Of a DNA stretch of 32,646 nt, positions 1-8,243 are shown in pieces. The stretch comes from an uncultured delta proteobacterium (GTDB lineage Bacteria > Desulfobacterota > Desulfobulbia > Desulfobulbales > Desulfocapsaceae). Location: the NCBI GenBank assembly GCA_903875445.1, contig CAIQWD010000060.1, forward strand, positions 1 to 32,646. The letters run 5' to 3'. Position 1 is the stretch's first letter; each line of letters starts with the position of its first letter. Below the pieces are notes generated by a model that saw only the letters and a list, made by a program, of their open reading frames with translations, was not told the DNA's origin and did not search any database. The position numbers and the translations under genes are program-made.

Positions 1-143
1 GACGTAGGCCACTCAGCAAATCTCATCTCACCTGACCCACCCGTATCGCTCTTTCCTCTCCCTCAAGACACTCCCTGCTGCGCACTCACTGGCTCAGTTT
101 TCATTAGCAAAAGTGGCTCAATTCCTGTTAGCGCCGAAGCTTT
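1..143 (+). other. 5' PAS-domain remnant, out of frame with the downstream activator
   Basis: The frame starting at base 1 is open from the window edge to beyond this point. Near its end it reads FISKSGSIPVSAEAF, which resembles the first strands of a PAS domain. The next bases in this frame give IGR, but the frame one step over reads FYRTFKIRPEETEG, the usual continuation of this PAS type. Adding one T to the TTTT run at 141-144 joins the two into SAEAFYRTFKIRPEETEG. I read it as the lost N-terminal part of the 186-1517 gene. The first 30 or so codons do not look like a known domain, so the true 5' end may lie outside the window or be rearranged. Confidence 0.5.
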
Positions 144-185
144 TATCGGACGTTCAAAATCAGACCAGAGGAAACTGAAGGGCAA

Positions 186-1517
186 TTGCTCTATGATCTT
201 GGCAACCGGCAATGGGATATTCCCGAACTGAAAGAATTGCTCCAAGGCATCCTTCCTGAAAATAGCGAAATCAATAACTTTAGGGTTGAGCATGAATTTG
301 CAACAATCGGACGGAAGATTCTTTTTTTAAATGCCAGGCGAATTGAAAGAAATTCCGGTCAAGTTAAACTGATCCTTCTGTCCATTGAGGACGCAACCGA
401 CCGGGAAGATCAAAAAAATGCTCTTGAAGAACTTGTTGATCGACGCACAAGAGAACTTGTCATTGCAAGAATAGAAGCGGAGGAAAAAAGAAAAATCACC
501 GAAGCGGCCCTTACCCAAGTTCTACAACTAAAAGAACAGCTTTTCTTGGAGAGAGCATATCTGCAGGAAGAGATTAAACTTGAAAACAACCACGAGACAA
601 TTATCGGTCAAAGCGATGTACTCAAGAACGTACTCCATAAAGTAGGACAAATCGCCAGCAGCAATACCACCGTGTTGGTTCTGGGTGAGACAGGCACCGG
701 CAAGGAGTTGATCGCCAGGGCTCTTCATAACTCGAGCTTGCGTAAAAAACGGGCTTTGATAAAAGTAAATTGCGCGACGCTGCCGGCAAACCTCATCGAA
801 AGTGAATTGTTTGGTCATGAGAAGGGGTCTTTTACCGGTTCTCAGTCAAGACACCTTGGCCGATTTGAGATCGCCGATGGTGCCACTCTTTTTCTTGATG
901 AACTCGGAGAATTGCCGATGGAACTTCAGGCAAAGCTGCTGCGAGTCCTTCAGGATGGCGAGTTTGAGCGTGTCGGGAGTTCGCAAACCATCAAAGTCGA
1001 TGTGCGGATTATCGCCGCCACGAATCGCAATTTGGAAAAAGAGGTCCGTAATGGCCATTTCCGTGAGGATCTCTGGTACCGCTTGAATATCTTTCCGATA
1101 ACCGTGCCACCGCTTCGGGATCGCCGGGATGACATACCGCTTCTCGTAGCTTTCTATATCAAAAAAATTACCAAGCGGATGGGAAAATCCATTGAAATCA
1201 TTCCTGAACACGTAATGAATGGCTTGAAAGAGTATCACTGGCCTGGAAATATTCGAGAGTTGGAAAATGTCCTTGAACGTGCAGTAATTAACTCGTCGGG
1301 GCCTAAGCTGCGTCTTGTTGATGAACTCAGGAAGCCGACAAAAAATGTATCCACCAGTGCCAAAACCATGGAAGCAGTTGAAAGAGACCATATTCTTGAG
1401 GTCCTTGAAATGACCAATTGGAAAGTGAGCGGCAAGGGTGGTGCATCGGAAATTCTTGATCTTGACCGCAGTACTTTGCGAGCCCGCATGCTTAAACTAA
1501 ATATCGAGAAATCCTGA
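186..1517 (+). CDS. Sigma-54-dependent transcriptional activator with partial PAS domain (probably frameshifted)
   Basis: This is a bacterial enhancer-binding protein that would use ATP hydrolysis to open sigma-54 promoters. In the 443 residues read from TTG 186, residues 1-70 are the back half of a PAS domain (LLYDLGNRQWDIPEL, then FLNARRI). A coiled linker follows (about 75-135), then the AAA+ domain with Walker A GETGTGKE (167-174), a GSFTGS loop (214-219) in place of the usual GAFTGA, LFLDELGE as Walker B and the WPGNIRELENVLERA segment. A Fis-type helix-turn-helix ends the protein. There is no receiver domain. TTG 186 is only the first usable start: coding similarity continues upstream to base 132, a TAG stands at 129-131, and the PAS start is in another frame, so the real N-terminus is broken or miscalled. 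It is a close paralogue of the activator at 21543-23066. Function of the AAA+ part is secure; whether the gene is active is not. Confidence 0.85.
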   Translation: MLYDLGNRQWDIPELKELLQGILPENSEINNFRVEHEFATIGRKILFLNARRIERNSGQVKLILLSIEDATDREDQKNALEELVDRRTRELVIARIEAEEKRKITEAALTQVLQLKEQLFLERAYLQEEIKLENNHETIIGQSDVLKNVLHKVGQIASSNTTVLVLGETGTGKELIARALHNSSLRKKRALIKVNCATLPANLIESELFGHEKGSFTGSQSRHLGRFEIADGATLFLDELGELPMELQAKLLRVLQDGEFERVGSSQTIKVDVRIIAATNRNLEKEVRNGHFREDLWYRLNIFPITVPPLRDRRDDIPLLVAFYIKKITKRMGKSIEIIPEHVMNGLKEYHWPGNIRELENVLERAVINSSGPKLRLVDELRKPTKNVSTSAKTMEAVERDHILEVLEMTNWKVSGKGGASEILDLDRSTLRARMLKLNIEKS

Positions 1518-1549
1518 TTCGCATTCCCGCTTGATCCAAACCGCCCTCA

Positions 1550-1580
1550 TGCCCTATCAATAAAAGGGCACCGACTTTTT
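1550..1580 (+). terminator. Possible rho-independent terminator of the activator gene
   Basis: TGCCCT (1550-1555) pairs with AGGGCA (1565-1570) across a 9-base loop, and a run of five T begins at 1576. It lies 33 bases after the stop at 1517. The stem is short and the T run starts five bases late, so strength is doubtful. Confidence 0.4.
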
Positions 1581-1627
1581 CCAATTTCCACAACATCTCC
1601 TTTCCACTTTGTCCAAGCAGAACCGGT

Positions 1628-1658
1628 GGTGACATTTGACCATCGGTTAAGTATGACC
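1628..1658. repeat. Degenerate copy of the GGT...ACC palindrome
   Basis: GGTGACATTTGACC, ATC, then GGTTAAGTATGACC forms an imperfect inverted repeat (10 of 14 positions by eye). Its right half matches the right half of the palindrome at 8131-8165 at 12 of 14 positions. Six T follow on the plus strand (1659-1664), so it could act as a second terminator for the upstream gene. Relation to the two better copies is plausible, not proven. Confidence 0.3.
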
Positions 1659-1760
1659 TTTTTTCTGCAGTCTTCGGCAAGAGTTCCTGTCCGCGTTGTT
1701 TCGTGAAAATAATACCAAATATCAGAGTGATAGCCGGAAGCATTGGGAGAGTTGGCAGCC

Positions 1761-1776
1761 TGGCATAAGAATTGAA
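1761..1776 (+). promoter_or_regulatory. Sigma-54-like promoter for the BON gene
   Basis: TGGCAT-AAGAA-TTGAA has the -24 element and exact 5-base spacing of the consensus TGGCAC-N5-TTGCA, with GA in place of the -12 GC. The surrounding 50 bases (1751-1800) closely match those at 16039-16087, which precede another BON-type gene, so the element is a conserved promoter region and not a chance hit. Transcription would start near 1787, giving a leader of about 115 bases before ATG 1901. The gap 1518-1900 holds this promoter, a possible terminator, a palindrome copy and a leader hairpin; I see no gene in it. Confidence 0.55.
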
Positions 1777-1805
1777 CTATAAGAAATGAATTATGGAAAA
1801 GGCAA

Positions 1806-1827
1806 ATGTTTTCCTTAAGGGAAACAT
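1806..1827 (+). promoter_or_regulatory. Inverted repeat in the BON leader
   Basis: ATGTTTTCC (1806-1814) and GGGAAACAT (1819-1827) pair at 8 of 9 positions around TTAA. It lies about 20 bases after the predicted sigma-54 start site and 73 bases before ATG 1901. It could be a leader hairpin or an operator; nothing decides between them. Confidence 0.35.
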
Positions 1828-1900
1828 GTCATCATATGCCAAACAAATCTGCAGGATCTCCCTGCTGCTGCCAAACCAAAAAAATAGGAGTAACACTACC

Positions 1901-2686
1901 ATGAAAAAACCAATGTTCCGTTTAGCAATTATCGCCACCATGGCCTCAACGTTTTTAATCAGCTCGCCAATCTTTGCCGTCGGGACGGATGACCAAATTG
2001 AATCTACCGCCAAAAGCACCTATGTGTTCAAGACCTACCTCAAAGATGATAACGTCAAGGTTCAGGCAAATGATGGGGTTGTCACTTTGACTGGTACCGT
2101 CTCCGATGTATCCCACAAATCCTTGGCCGCGGAAACTGTTGCCGGCCTGCCCGGAGTTAAGAGCGTTGACAACAAGCTGGTAGAAAATAGTGGAGCCCCT
2201 GCTGCAAAATCTGATGCATGGCTTACCACCAAAGTGAAAACAACACTTTTATTCCATAAAAACGTCAACGCCATAGGAACTGAGGTTATTTCGAAAAACG
2301 GCAACGTGACTTTGCGCGGCCAAGCTTCCAGCATGGCCCAAAAGGATCTGACGACTGAGTATGCCAAGGATGTAGAAGGCGTCGTAAACGTTAAAAATGA
2401 AATGAAAGTGGCAAGTGCCGCAATAAAGACAGGTGAAAAACCTATAGCCAAAAAGATTGATACCATTGGCGAATCGGTAGACGATGCGTCCATCACCGCC
2501 TTGGTCAAAACGACACTGCTCTATCATCGTTCGACCAGTGCTCTCAAAACCACTGTCGACACGAAAGAAGGTGTCGTCACATTGGGAGGTAAAGCCAAGA
2601 CCGCAGCTGAAAAGGACTTGGCCGGCAAATTCGCGAGGGACGTGAACGGCGTACAGAAGATCATCAACAACATTACTGTCAATTAA
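1901..2686 (+). CDS. Periplasmic triple-BON-domain protein (OsmY-like)
   Basis: BON domains are small alpha/beta modules of envelope proteins such as OsmY, thought to bind phospholipid or stabilise membranes under osmotic and other stress. ATG 1901 gives 261 residues. It has TAGGAG (1885-1890) ahead of it and starts directly on a signal peptide (MKKPMFRLAI, then a hydrophobic core ending SSPIFA). A longer open frame from 1793 has no such support. Three BON repeats follow at about 29-94, 104-171 and 192-260; each carries the G-x-V-T-L-x-G strand (GVVTLTG, GNVTLRG, GVVTLGG). There is no transcription stop signal before the small gene 37 bases downstream. The sigma-54-like promoter at 1761 probably drives it. 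The protein at 31709-32500 is a paralogue with the same three-domain layout. Confidence 0.9.
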   Translation: MKKPMFRLAIIATMASTFLISSPIFAVGTDDQIESTAKSTYVFKTYLKDDNVKVQANDGVVTLTGTVSDVSHKSLAAETVAGLPGVKSVDNKLVENSGAPAAKSDAWLTTKVKTTLLFHKNVNAIGTEVISKNGNVTLRGQASSMAQKDLTTEYAKDVEGVVNVKNEMKVASAAIKTGEKPIAKKIDTIGESVDDASITALVKTTLLYHRSTSALKTTVDTKEGVVTLGGKAKTAAEKDLAGKFARDVNGVQKIINNITVN

Positions 2687-2723
2687 TCAGCATTGAACAT
2701 CAATTATTTGAGGAGGATGAATC

Positions 2724-2882
2724 ATGTCAATTGGAACAATTTTTCTCATTATTCTCGTATTGGCACTTTTAGGAATGATCCCCGTCTGGCCACATAGCCG
2801 ATCTTGGGGCTATGGACCCAGCGGTGGGGTAGGGCTAATAGTTGTTATCCTTGTGATCCTGCTCTTATCAGGCAGAATCTAG
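2724..2882 (+). CDS. Small DUF3309-type membrane protein
   Basis: This is a 52-residue peptide starting MSIGTIFLIILVLALLG, with a central PVWPHSRSWGYGPSGG turn and a second hydrophobic stretch ending LLLSGRI. Two membrane segments joined by a W-P-x-S-x-x-W-G-Y-G-P-S-G-G motif match my recollection of the DUF3309 family, whose function is unknown. AGGAGG at 2711-2716, eight bases before ATG 2724, is a strong ribosome site. It sits 37 bases after the BON gene with no terminator between, so the two are probably cotranscribed. Confidence 0.85.
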   Translation: MSIGTIFLIILVLALLGMIPVWPHSRSWGYGPSGGVGLIVVILVILLLSGRI

Positions 2883-2997
2883 TTTTCTCTTTTTAAAAAC
2901 ATTCACCAACAGTCCTTTCCGGAGTTAAACAATACATAATTGAAGTCGGCCGAGAGCGATTGGCGGTGAATGGTATAAAAACAAAGGAGAAAACGTC

Positions 2998-4212
2998 ATG
3001 TCAAACAATTCCGAGCCGGAGGTGAAGTCACGCTCGATTTCATTTTATGTGATACTGGGAGCGGGGTTATTTGCCTTCATTCAAACATTCTCGCTTCTTT
3101 CTCCCATTCTGTTATCTTTTCTGCTTGTGTTGCTGCTTTCTCTTGCAATCAATCCGATGATTTCCCGGATGCGGGCCTTGACCGGCGGGAGAAAAATACC
3201 AACCGGGTTGGTGGCGGTGGCATTGGTTGCTGGTATTGTTTTGATGGGCTGGGCACTCTTTGGACCGATGAAGGACTCGGTCGTAACCATCTCGGAATCC
3301 TTGCCCGATTACTGGGAACGACTGCAAAAGCCGCTGATAAAAATGGAGCAACAGTCAGTACTTTTCGAGCAAAAACTTCAGACTGAAGTCAGCACTGAAA
3401 TTGCCAAGGCCGATTCGGAAGCAGGGAAACCCGCTGTCGGGCCTCGAGTCGCTCAACCAACTCCCCGCAAAACGCCTGAAGACTCAAAATCTCTTCGCTC
3501 CAGTTTGACCGAGATGTTTAAAGGGGTGCTCGGCAGCTTTTCCGCAGTGGCCTTCAACGGGGCGCAAATACTGGTCGTTTTTGTGACGGTTTTTTTTGGT
3601 GTGGTTTATATGCTCATGAATCCCCGCCCGATTGTTGGAGCAATGCTTGCCCTTTTGCCCGAGCAACACCACAACCAGGCCCTGGTAATCATGCAGCGTA
3701 TCGGCAGATTTATCCCTGCCTGGGCCGGGGCAACCCTGCTGGGAATGGTGACGATCGGGGTGCTGGTATTTCTGCTCATGTGGCCGATCTTCGGTTTCAT
3801 GGATGCATTGGTTCTAGGGATGACAGCGGCCGTTTTGGAAGTGATTCCCTTTTTGGGTCCAATTTTCAGTGCCATCCCGGCGATCTTGCTCGCTCTCAGC
3901 AAAGGGGGGATGACTCCACTGTGGGTGGTACTCGCTTATATCTCAGTGCAGGCATTGGAGAGCAATGTGATCCTTCCATTTATCATGGCCCGTGGCATGA
4001 AATTGCATCCGTTGGCGGTGATCTTTTCCATGCTCCTGTGCGTCGCCGCTTTTGGCGTGTTGGGTGTTTTGGTGGCAGCCCCTATGGTGGCAATTGTCAG
4101 TATTGTACACGATGAGTTTTATCGAAAGATCTTTCTTCCAACGGTAACGGACGCAGACCTGGATCGTCTGGCAGGAATTGCTTTGCACGAAAAGCAGTCT
4201 GTTTACAAATGA
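2998..4212 (+). CDS. AI-2E/PerM-family membrane transporter
   Basis: A 404-residue polytopic membrane protein of the AI-2E transporter family (PerM, YdiK, TqsA type). Members export small molecules, and some act in sodium/proton exchange; the substrate here cannot be told. Two hydrophobic hairpins fill residues 15-55 and 65-90, then comes a hydrophilic coiled region (about 100-175), and the C-terminal half carries several more membrane segments with the family's typical VLEVIPFLGPIFSAIPA segment. AAAGGAG about eight bases before ATG 2998 supports the start. The hydrophilic region is rich in K, E and S (PRKTPEDSKSLRS). It follows the DUF3309 gene by 115 bases; shared transcription is possible but not shown. 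Confidence 0.9.
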   Translation: MSNNSEPEVKSRSISFYVILGAGLFAFIQTFSLLSPILLSFLLVLLLSLAINPMISRMRALTGGRKIPTGLVAVALVAGIVLMGWALFGPMKDSVVTISESLPDYWERLQKPLIKMEQQSVLFEQKLQTEVSTEIAKADSEAGKPAVGPRVAQPTPRKTPEDSKSLRSSLTEMFKGVLGSFSAVAFNGAQILVVFVTVFFGVVYMLMNPRPIVGAMLALLPEQHHNQALVIMQRIGRFIPAWAGATLLGMVTIGVLVFLLMWPIFGFMDALVLGMTAAVLEVIPFLGPIFSAIPAILLALSKGGMTPLWVVLAYISVQALESNVILPFIMARGMKLHPLAVIFSMLLCVAAFGVLGVLVAAPMVAIVSIVHDEFYRKIFLPTVTDADLDRLAGIALHEKQSVYK

Positions 4213-4236
4213 TGCGACCAGCCGACATCACCATAT

Positions 4237-4254
4237 GGCAGCGTGCTCGCTGCC
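4237..4254 (+). other. Perfect hairpin after the PerM-type gene
   Basis: GGCAGCG and CGCTGCC pair perfectly around TGCT, 24 bases after the stop at 4212. No T run follows, so it is at best a weak or Rho-assisted terminator. The rest of 4213-4467 holds a second 7-base inverted repeat (CGGCAAA near 4300, TTTGCCG near 4317) and no convincing gene. Confidence 0.4.
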
Positions 4255-4467
4255 AAGAGCGCGGTACGGATTGTCATTAAAGAACTTGTCCTCTTTTGTC
4301 GGCAAACAGCCGGTAATTTGCCGGAGATACAGCCGTAACTGTTTTTCTGGTGCTCTTTTTTCTGCAACGCTATATAGAGAATTGAGAGAATTATATGAGG
4401 CTCGCACATCAGGTTTCACCTGTGTGGCTGCGGCAATCTTTAGAACTCGGCCATTTTACGCTCACTA

Positions 4468-6252
4468 ATGAAACCTCTGCTGCAACTTGCGCCTTTTGTC
4501 AAACCCTACTGGAAGCCTTCCCTCCTGGCGCTCCTCTTGCTCGTCAGCCTGGTAGTCCTTGATCTCTCCATTCCCCGCCTTATCCAGCGGATTATCGATC
4601 AGGGCATCAACGCAAAAAACCAGGGAGTCGTCATCCATACCGGATTACTGATGTTGGGGATTTCTCTTCTCAGCATGGTGATGGCCGTCGGCAATAATAT
4701 CCTTTCGGTAAAGGTAGGCGAAAGTGTTGCCAGGGATTTGCGGCAGGCGGTTTTTCTGAAAATTCAGAGCCTCTCCTTCGGTAATCTCGACCGGATGAAA
4801 ACCGGCTGGCTGATGGTGCGTTTAACGAGTGATACCGGCGCCTTTCAGCGAGTCGTCCAGATCTCGCTGCGCATCGGCACCCGCGCCCCCTTACTCATGC
4901 TGGGCAGCCTGATTCTCATGATCAATACCAGTCTTTCCCTGGCCCTCATCCTGCTGCCGCTGATCCTCATTACTCTTGGGGTGCTCGCCTTTTTTATCAG
5001 TAGGATGGAGCCGTTATTTCTTCAGGTGCAACAGAAGTTCGACAGATTGAATACCGTGCTCCAAGAAAATGTCGCCGGGGTTCGTCTGATCAAGGCCTTT
5101 GTTCGTGCCGATCATGAAAGAGAGCGGTTTGAAACCGCCAATAGGGATTTTACCCGCCATTCCATCAAGATAATGCGGTTCATGTCCGGGATGTCGCCTT
5201 TGCTGACCCTTTGCGTCAACGTCGGTATGGTGGTGGTGATCTGGTCCGGCGGCCTGGAAGCGTCCCGAGGGGAATTGACCGTCGGGCAGATTGTCGCCTT
5301 CACCAATTATCTGCTCACTACCCTGGCACCCCTTGCCATGATGACCATGCTTTCCAATGCCTGGGCCGGCGGTGTCGCTTCGGCAAAACGGCTGAACTCC
5401 CTGCTCGCTACTCCCCCGGAAGTCATGGATATCCCCGATGCCTTGTCGCTGTCTGAGGCCGGACTCGAAAATGCGCCCGTGCGGATTGAGTTTTCCCGGG
5501 TTGCTTTTCGTTATACCGGTGAAGGCGGTGAAGGGGTGCTGATGGATATCGATTTGGTTGCCGAACCGGGGAAGACTCTAGCAATCCTTGGGGCAACCGG
5601 CGCGGGTAAATCCACCCTGGTGAATCTGGTTCCTAGGTTTTATGAAGTAACAGCCGGTCGGATTCTCTTTAACGGGATCGATATCCGACAACTCCAGCAA
5701 AAAGCCCTGCGGTCGTTGATTGCCGTGGTACCACAGGAAACCATCCTGTTTTCCGGAAGCGTAGCCGACAATATTCGCTATGGTGTGCCGGATCTCGGTG
5801 ATATCGAGGTGCAGGCGGCGGCCAAAGTGGCCCGGGCCCACGACTTTATCCTGAAGCTGCCGCAGGGATATCAAACCCGGATTGAAGAACGCGGCATCAA
5901 CCTCTCCGGTGGCCAGAAGCAGCGGCTGGCCATTGCCCGCGCCTTGGTGACAAAGCCACGAATCCTCATACTTGACGACAGCACCAGTGCGATCGACGTG
6001 GAGACCGAGACCTGGATTCAGGAGGCGCTGGAGCAGCTGCCCTTCAAACATACCCGCCTGGTGGTCGCCCAGCGGGTCAGTACGGTGCTCAATGCCGACA
6101 AGATCGTGGTCCTCGATAAAGGGCGCATCGCCGCCCAGGGAACACACCGCCAATTACTTGAAAGTTCCTTGATTTATCAGGAAATTTACGCCTCGCAGCT
6201 TGGCAATGGACTGGACGCCGATCTCCTCGCCAAGGAGGAAGGGCAGTCATGA
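4468..6252 (+). CDS. ABC half-exporter with degenerate ATPase site (subunit 1 of a heterodimer)
   Basis: This is a type IV ABC exporter half of 594 residues: a membrane domain of six segments (about 1-310) and an ATPase domain (about 335-585). Walker A is GATGAGKS (375-382) and the signature is LSGGQ (479-483). Two catalytic positions are altered: Walker B reads ILILDDSTSAID, with Asp504 where Glu is expected, and the H-loop reads VVAQRVST, with Gln535 where His is expected. This pattern marks the non-catalytic partner in heterodimeric exporters such as TM287/TM288. The stop overlaps the next start by four bases (ATGA at 6249-6252), which indicates translational coupling with its partner. No strong ribosome site is visible before ATG 4468. 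The family exports lipids, drugs or peptides; the substrate is unknown. Confidence 0.93.
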   Translation: MKPLLQLAPFVKPYWKPSLLALLLLVSLVVLDLSIPRLIQRIIDQGINAKNQGVVIHTGLLMLGISLLSMVMAVGNNILSVKVGESVARDLRQAVFLKIQSLSFGNLDRMKTGWLMVRLTSDTGAFQRVVQISLRIGTRAPLLMLGSLILMINTSLSLALILLPLILITLGVLAFFISRMEPLFLQVQQKFDRLNTVLQENVAGVRLIKAFVRADHERERFETANRDFTRHSIKIMRFMSGMSPLLTLCVNVGMVVVIWSGGLEASRGELTVGQIVAFTNYLLTTLAPLAMMTMLSNAWAGGVASAKRLNSLLATPPEVMDIPDALSLSEAGLENAPVRIEFSRVAFRYTGEGGEGVLMDIDLVAEPGKTLAILGATGAGKSTLVNLVPRFYEVTAGRILFNGIDIRQLQQKALRSLIAVVPQETILFSGSVADNIRYGVPDLGDIEVQAAAKVARAHDFILKLPQGYQTRIEERGINLSGGQKQRLAIARALVTKPRILILDDSTSAIDVETETWIQEALEQLPFKHTRLVVAQRVSTVLNADKIVVLDKGRIAAQGTHRQLLESSLIYQEIYASQLGNGLDADLLAKEEGQS

Positions 6253-8090
6253 GCGCATCTCCTGAACGATCAGCCGGCATTGTTCGCGAAGCACTCCAGC
6301 CACGTCGTCCCGGCGCCGTGGGTATAATCGAGAAGGCCAAAAATCCCAAGCATGCCCTGCTCCGGCTGCTCCCTTATCTGGCGCCGTTCCGGCTGGTCTT
6401 GGCGCTGGTGCTGGCCAGCGTGGTTGCCTATACCCTGTGCGGTCTGGTTGGCCCCTATCTCATGGGGGTGGTCATCGACCGGTTTATTGGCCCCGGGCAG
6501 ACCGATGGGTTGATGATAACGGCAATATGGATGCTCATCGTCTATCTGTTCTATAACGGTTTTCAGCTGGTTGCCGCCTGGCTGATGTCCAGCGTCTCTC
6601 AGCAGGCCCTGCAGCAGATGCGCCGGGATCTCTTTACCCATATGCAACAGTTGTCACTGAATTTTTTCGACCACCGGTCAACGGGCGAACTCATGAGTCG
6701 GTTGACCAATGATATCGACGCCATCAACCAGGCGGTTTCCGAAAACGTCACCACGCTGCTGGCCGGAGTACTTTCCCTGGTCGGTATTCTGGTGGCCATG
6801 TTCGTGCTCGATGTTTGGCTTGCCCTTACCTCGGTCCTGGTGGTGCCGATGATTTTTGGCTTCACTCGTTTTATCGCTGGCTATACCCGCAAGGGATATC
6901 GGGATCTCCAGCAGAGACTCGGCAGCCTCAATGCGGTGGCGGAAGAGGCCATCGGCGGGCAGAAGGTTGTCAAGGCCTTTGGCCGCAACGATTCAGTTCT
7001 GGCCGCTTTTAACGAACAGAATGAACAGGTCTTTCGGGCCGGAGTATATGCCAACAATTACAGCATGCTGCTCATGCCCCTTACCGGTGTGCTCGGTAAT
7101 TTTTTTGTTATTACCCTTGCCGGGTTGGGTGGATGGCTCGCCCTGCGGGGGCTGGTGAGTATTGGGATCATCGCCACCTTCATCACCTACGGTCAGAATT
7201 TTATCCAGCCGCTTCGCCTGCTTGCCAATATGTACAACTCCATTCAGGCGGCCTTGGCGGGGGCAGAACGGATTTTCGAGATTCTTGATACACCGGTGGA
7301 AATCGACGAGGGTTCGTCTCCGGCCATGGCGGATGTCAAGAGAGAAGCGATCAGGGGAGATGTTTGTTTTGAGCATGTCGGGTTCGCCTATGAACCCGGA
7401 CACCCGGTGATTTGGGACATGAGTCTTGCGGTTGCGGCAGGAAAAACCATTGCCCTGGTGGGACCTACCGGGGCAGGGAAGACCACCATTATGAACCTGC
7501 TCAGCCGGTTTTACGAGATCGATAGCGGACGGATCACTCTTGATGGACTCGATCTGAAGACCCTGCCAAAGGCCGGTCTCCGCCGGTGCATAGGCCTGGT
7601 GCCGCAGGACACCTTTCTCTTTGCCGAATCGGTGATGGAGAATATTCGTTTCGGACGATTGGACGCTAGCGACGAGGAGTGTAGGCAGGCGGCAAAGCTG
7701 GCCGATGCCGATCATTTTATTCGCCAACTGCCCCATGGCTATCAAACCGATTTATCGGAAAGAGCCGGCAACCTCAGCCAGGGCCAGCGGCAGTTGCTGG
7801 CCATCGCCAGGGCCATTCTCGCCAACCCCGCCATCCTCATTCTTGATGAAGCCACCAGCAGCGTCGATACCCGTACCGAAGAACGAATTCAGAAGGCGCT
7901 TTTGCGCTTCATGGAAAGACAGACGAGTTTTGTCATCGCCCACCGCCTGAGCACCATCCGCGATGCCGATCTGGTGTTGGTGATTGATGACGGCAGGATC
8001 GTCGAACGGGGGACGCATCGGCAACTGCTGCAACAACGGGGCGTCTACTACCAACTCTACATCAGTCAGTTCAAAGGTCATGCGATTTAA
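6249..8090 (+). CDS. ABC half-exporter with intact ATPase site (subunit 2 of a heterodimer)
   Basis: Residues 1-613 form the partner of the preceding gene. An extended hydrophilic N-terminus (about 1-35) precedes six membrane segments (about 45-325) and an ATPase domain. Walker A is GPTGAGKT (405-412), the signature is LSQGQ (509-513), Walker B is ILILDEATSSVDT with catalytic Glu534, and the H-loop is VIAHRLST with His565. All catalytic residues are present here. In a heterodimer one composite site would pair this Walker A/B with the partner's LSGGQ, and the other would pair the degenerate Walker B with this protein's LSQGQ. The ATGA overlap with the upstream stop makes the start secure. The palindrome at 8131-8165 follows the stop by 40 bases. 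Confidence 0.93.
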   Translation: MSASPERSAGIVREALQPRRPGAVGIIEKAKNPKHALLRLLPYLAPFRLVLALVLASVVAYTLCGLVGPYLMGVVIDRFIGPGQTDGLMITAIWMLIVYLFYNGFQLVAAWLMSSVSQQALQQMRRDLFTHMQQLSLNFFDHRSTGELMSRLTNDIDAINQAVSENVTTLLAGVLSLVGILVAMFVLDVWLALTSVLVVPMIFGFTRFIAGYTRKGYRDLQQRLGSLNAVAEEAIGGQKVVKAFGRNDSVLAAFNEQNEQVFRAGVYANNYSMLLMPLTGVLGNFFVITLAGLGGWLALRGLVSIGIIATFITYGQNFIQPLRLLANMYNSIQAALAGAERIFEILDTPVEIDEGSSPAMADVKREAIRGDVCFEHVGFAYEPGHPVIWDMSLAVAAGKTIALVGPTGAGKTTIMNLLSRFYEIDSGRITLDGLDLKTLPKAGLRRCIGLVPQDTFLFAESVMENIRFGRLDASDEECRQAAKLADADHFIRQLPHGYQTDLSERAGNLSQGQRQLLAIARAILANPAILILDEATSSVDTRTEERIQKALLRFMERQTSFVIAHRLSTIRDADLVLVIDDGRIVERGTHRQLLQQRGVYYQLYISQFKGHAI

Positions 8091-8130
8091 CATGATAATC
8101 CGAGTGGTTGCCAAGGAAGAGGATCGGTAA

Positions 8131-8165
8131 ATGGTCATATATAACCACCGGTTATATATGACCAT
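8131..8165. repeat. Perfect 16-base-arm palindrome, copy 1
   Basis: ATGGTCATATATAACC, ACC, GGTTATATATGACCAT form a perfect inverted repeat of 35 bases. The core of 32 bases matches the element at 15914-15945 at 28 positions by eye. It has no T run in either direction, so a plain terminator is unlikely. It lies between the ABC exporter genes and the efflux operon, in an AT-rich gap (8091-8339) where I see no gene. Both copies are followed by a close match to GTATTCACA (8192-8200 and 15962-15970), though at different distances. Confidence 0.75.
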
Positions 8166-8243
8166 ATTTGCCAATAACCTACAATTAAATTGTATTCACA
8201 CTATATCCCTAAATCTCTGATAGATATATCGAAAACTACGGAT

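Noticed and set aside
1492-1743. Minus-strand open frame of 83 codons in the gap after the first activator
   Set aside because: No ribosome site, no recognisable domain, and it overlaps the terminator and palindrome signals.
4178-4468. Plus-strand open frame of 96 codons between the permease and ABC genes
   Set aside because: It overlaps the end of the permease gene, has no ribosome site and has a composition rich in R, S and C typical of chance frames.
6993-7745. Long minus-strand open frame (250 codons) and other long antisense frames in kinase and ABC genes
   Set aside because: They lie wholly inside strongly supported genes, have no domain of their own and follow from codon bias of the true frame.
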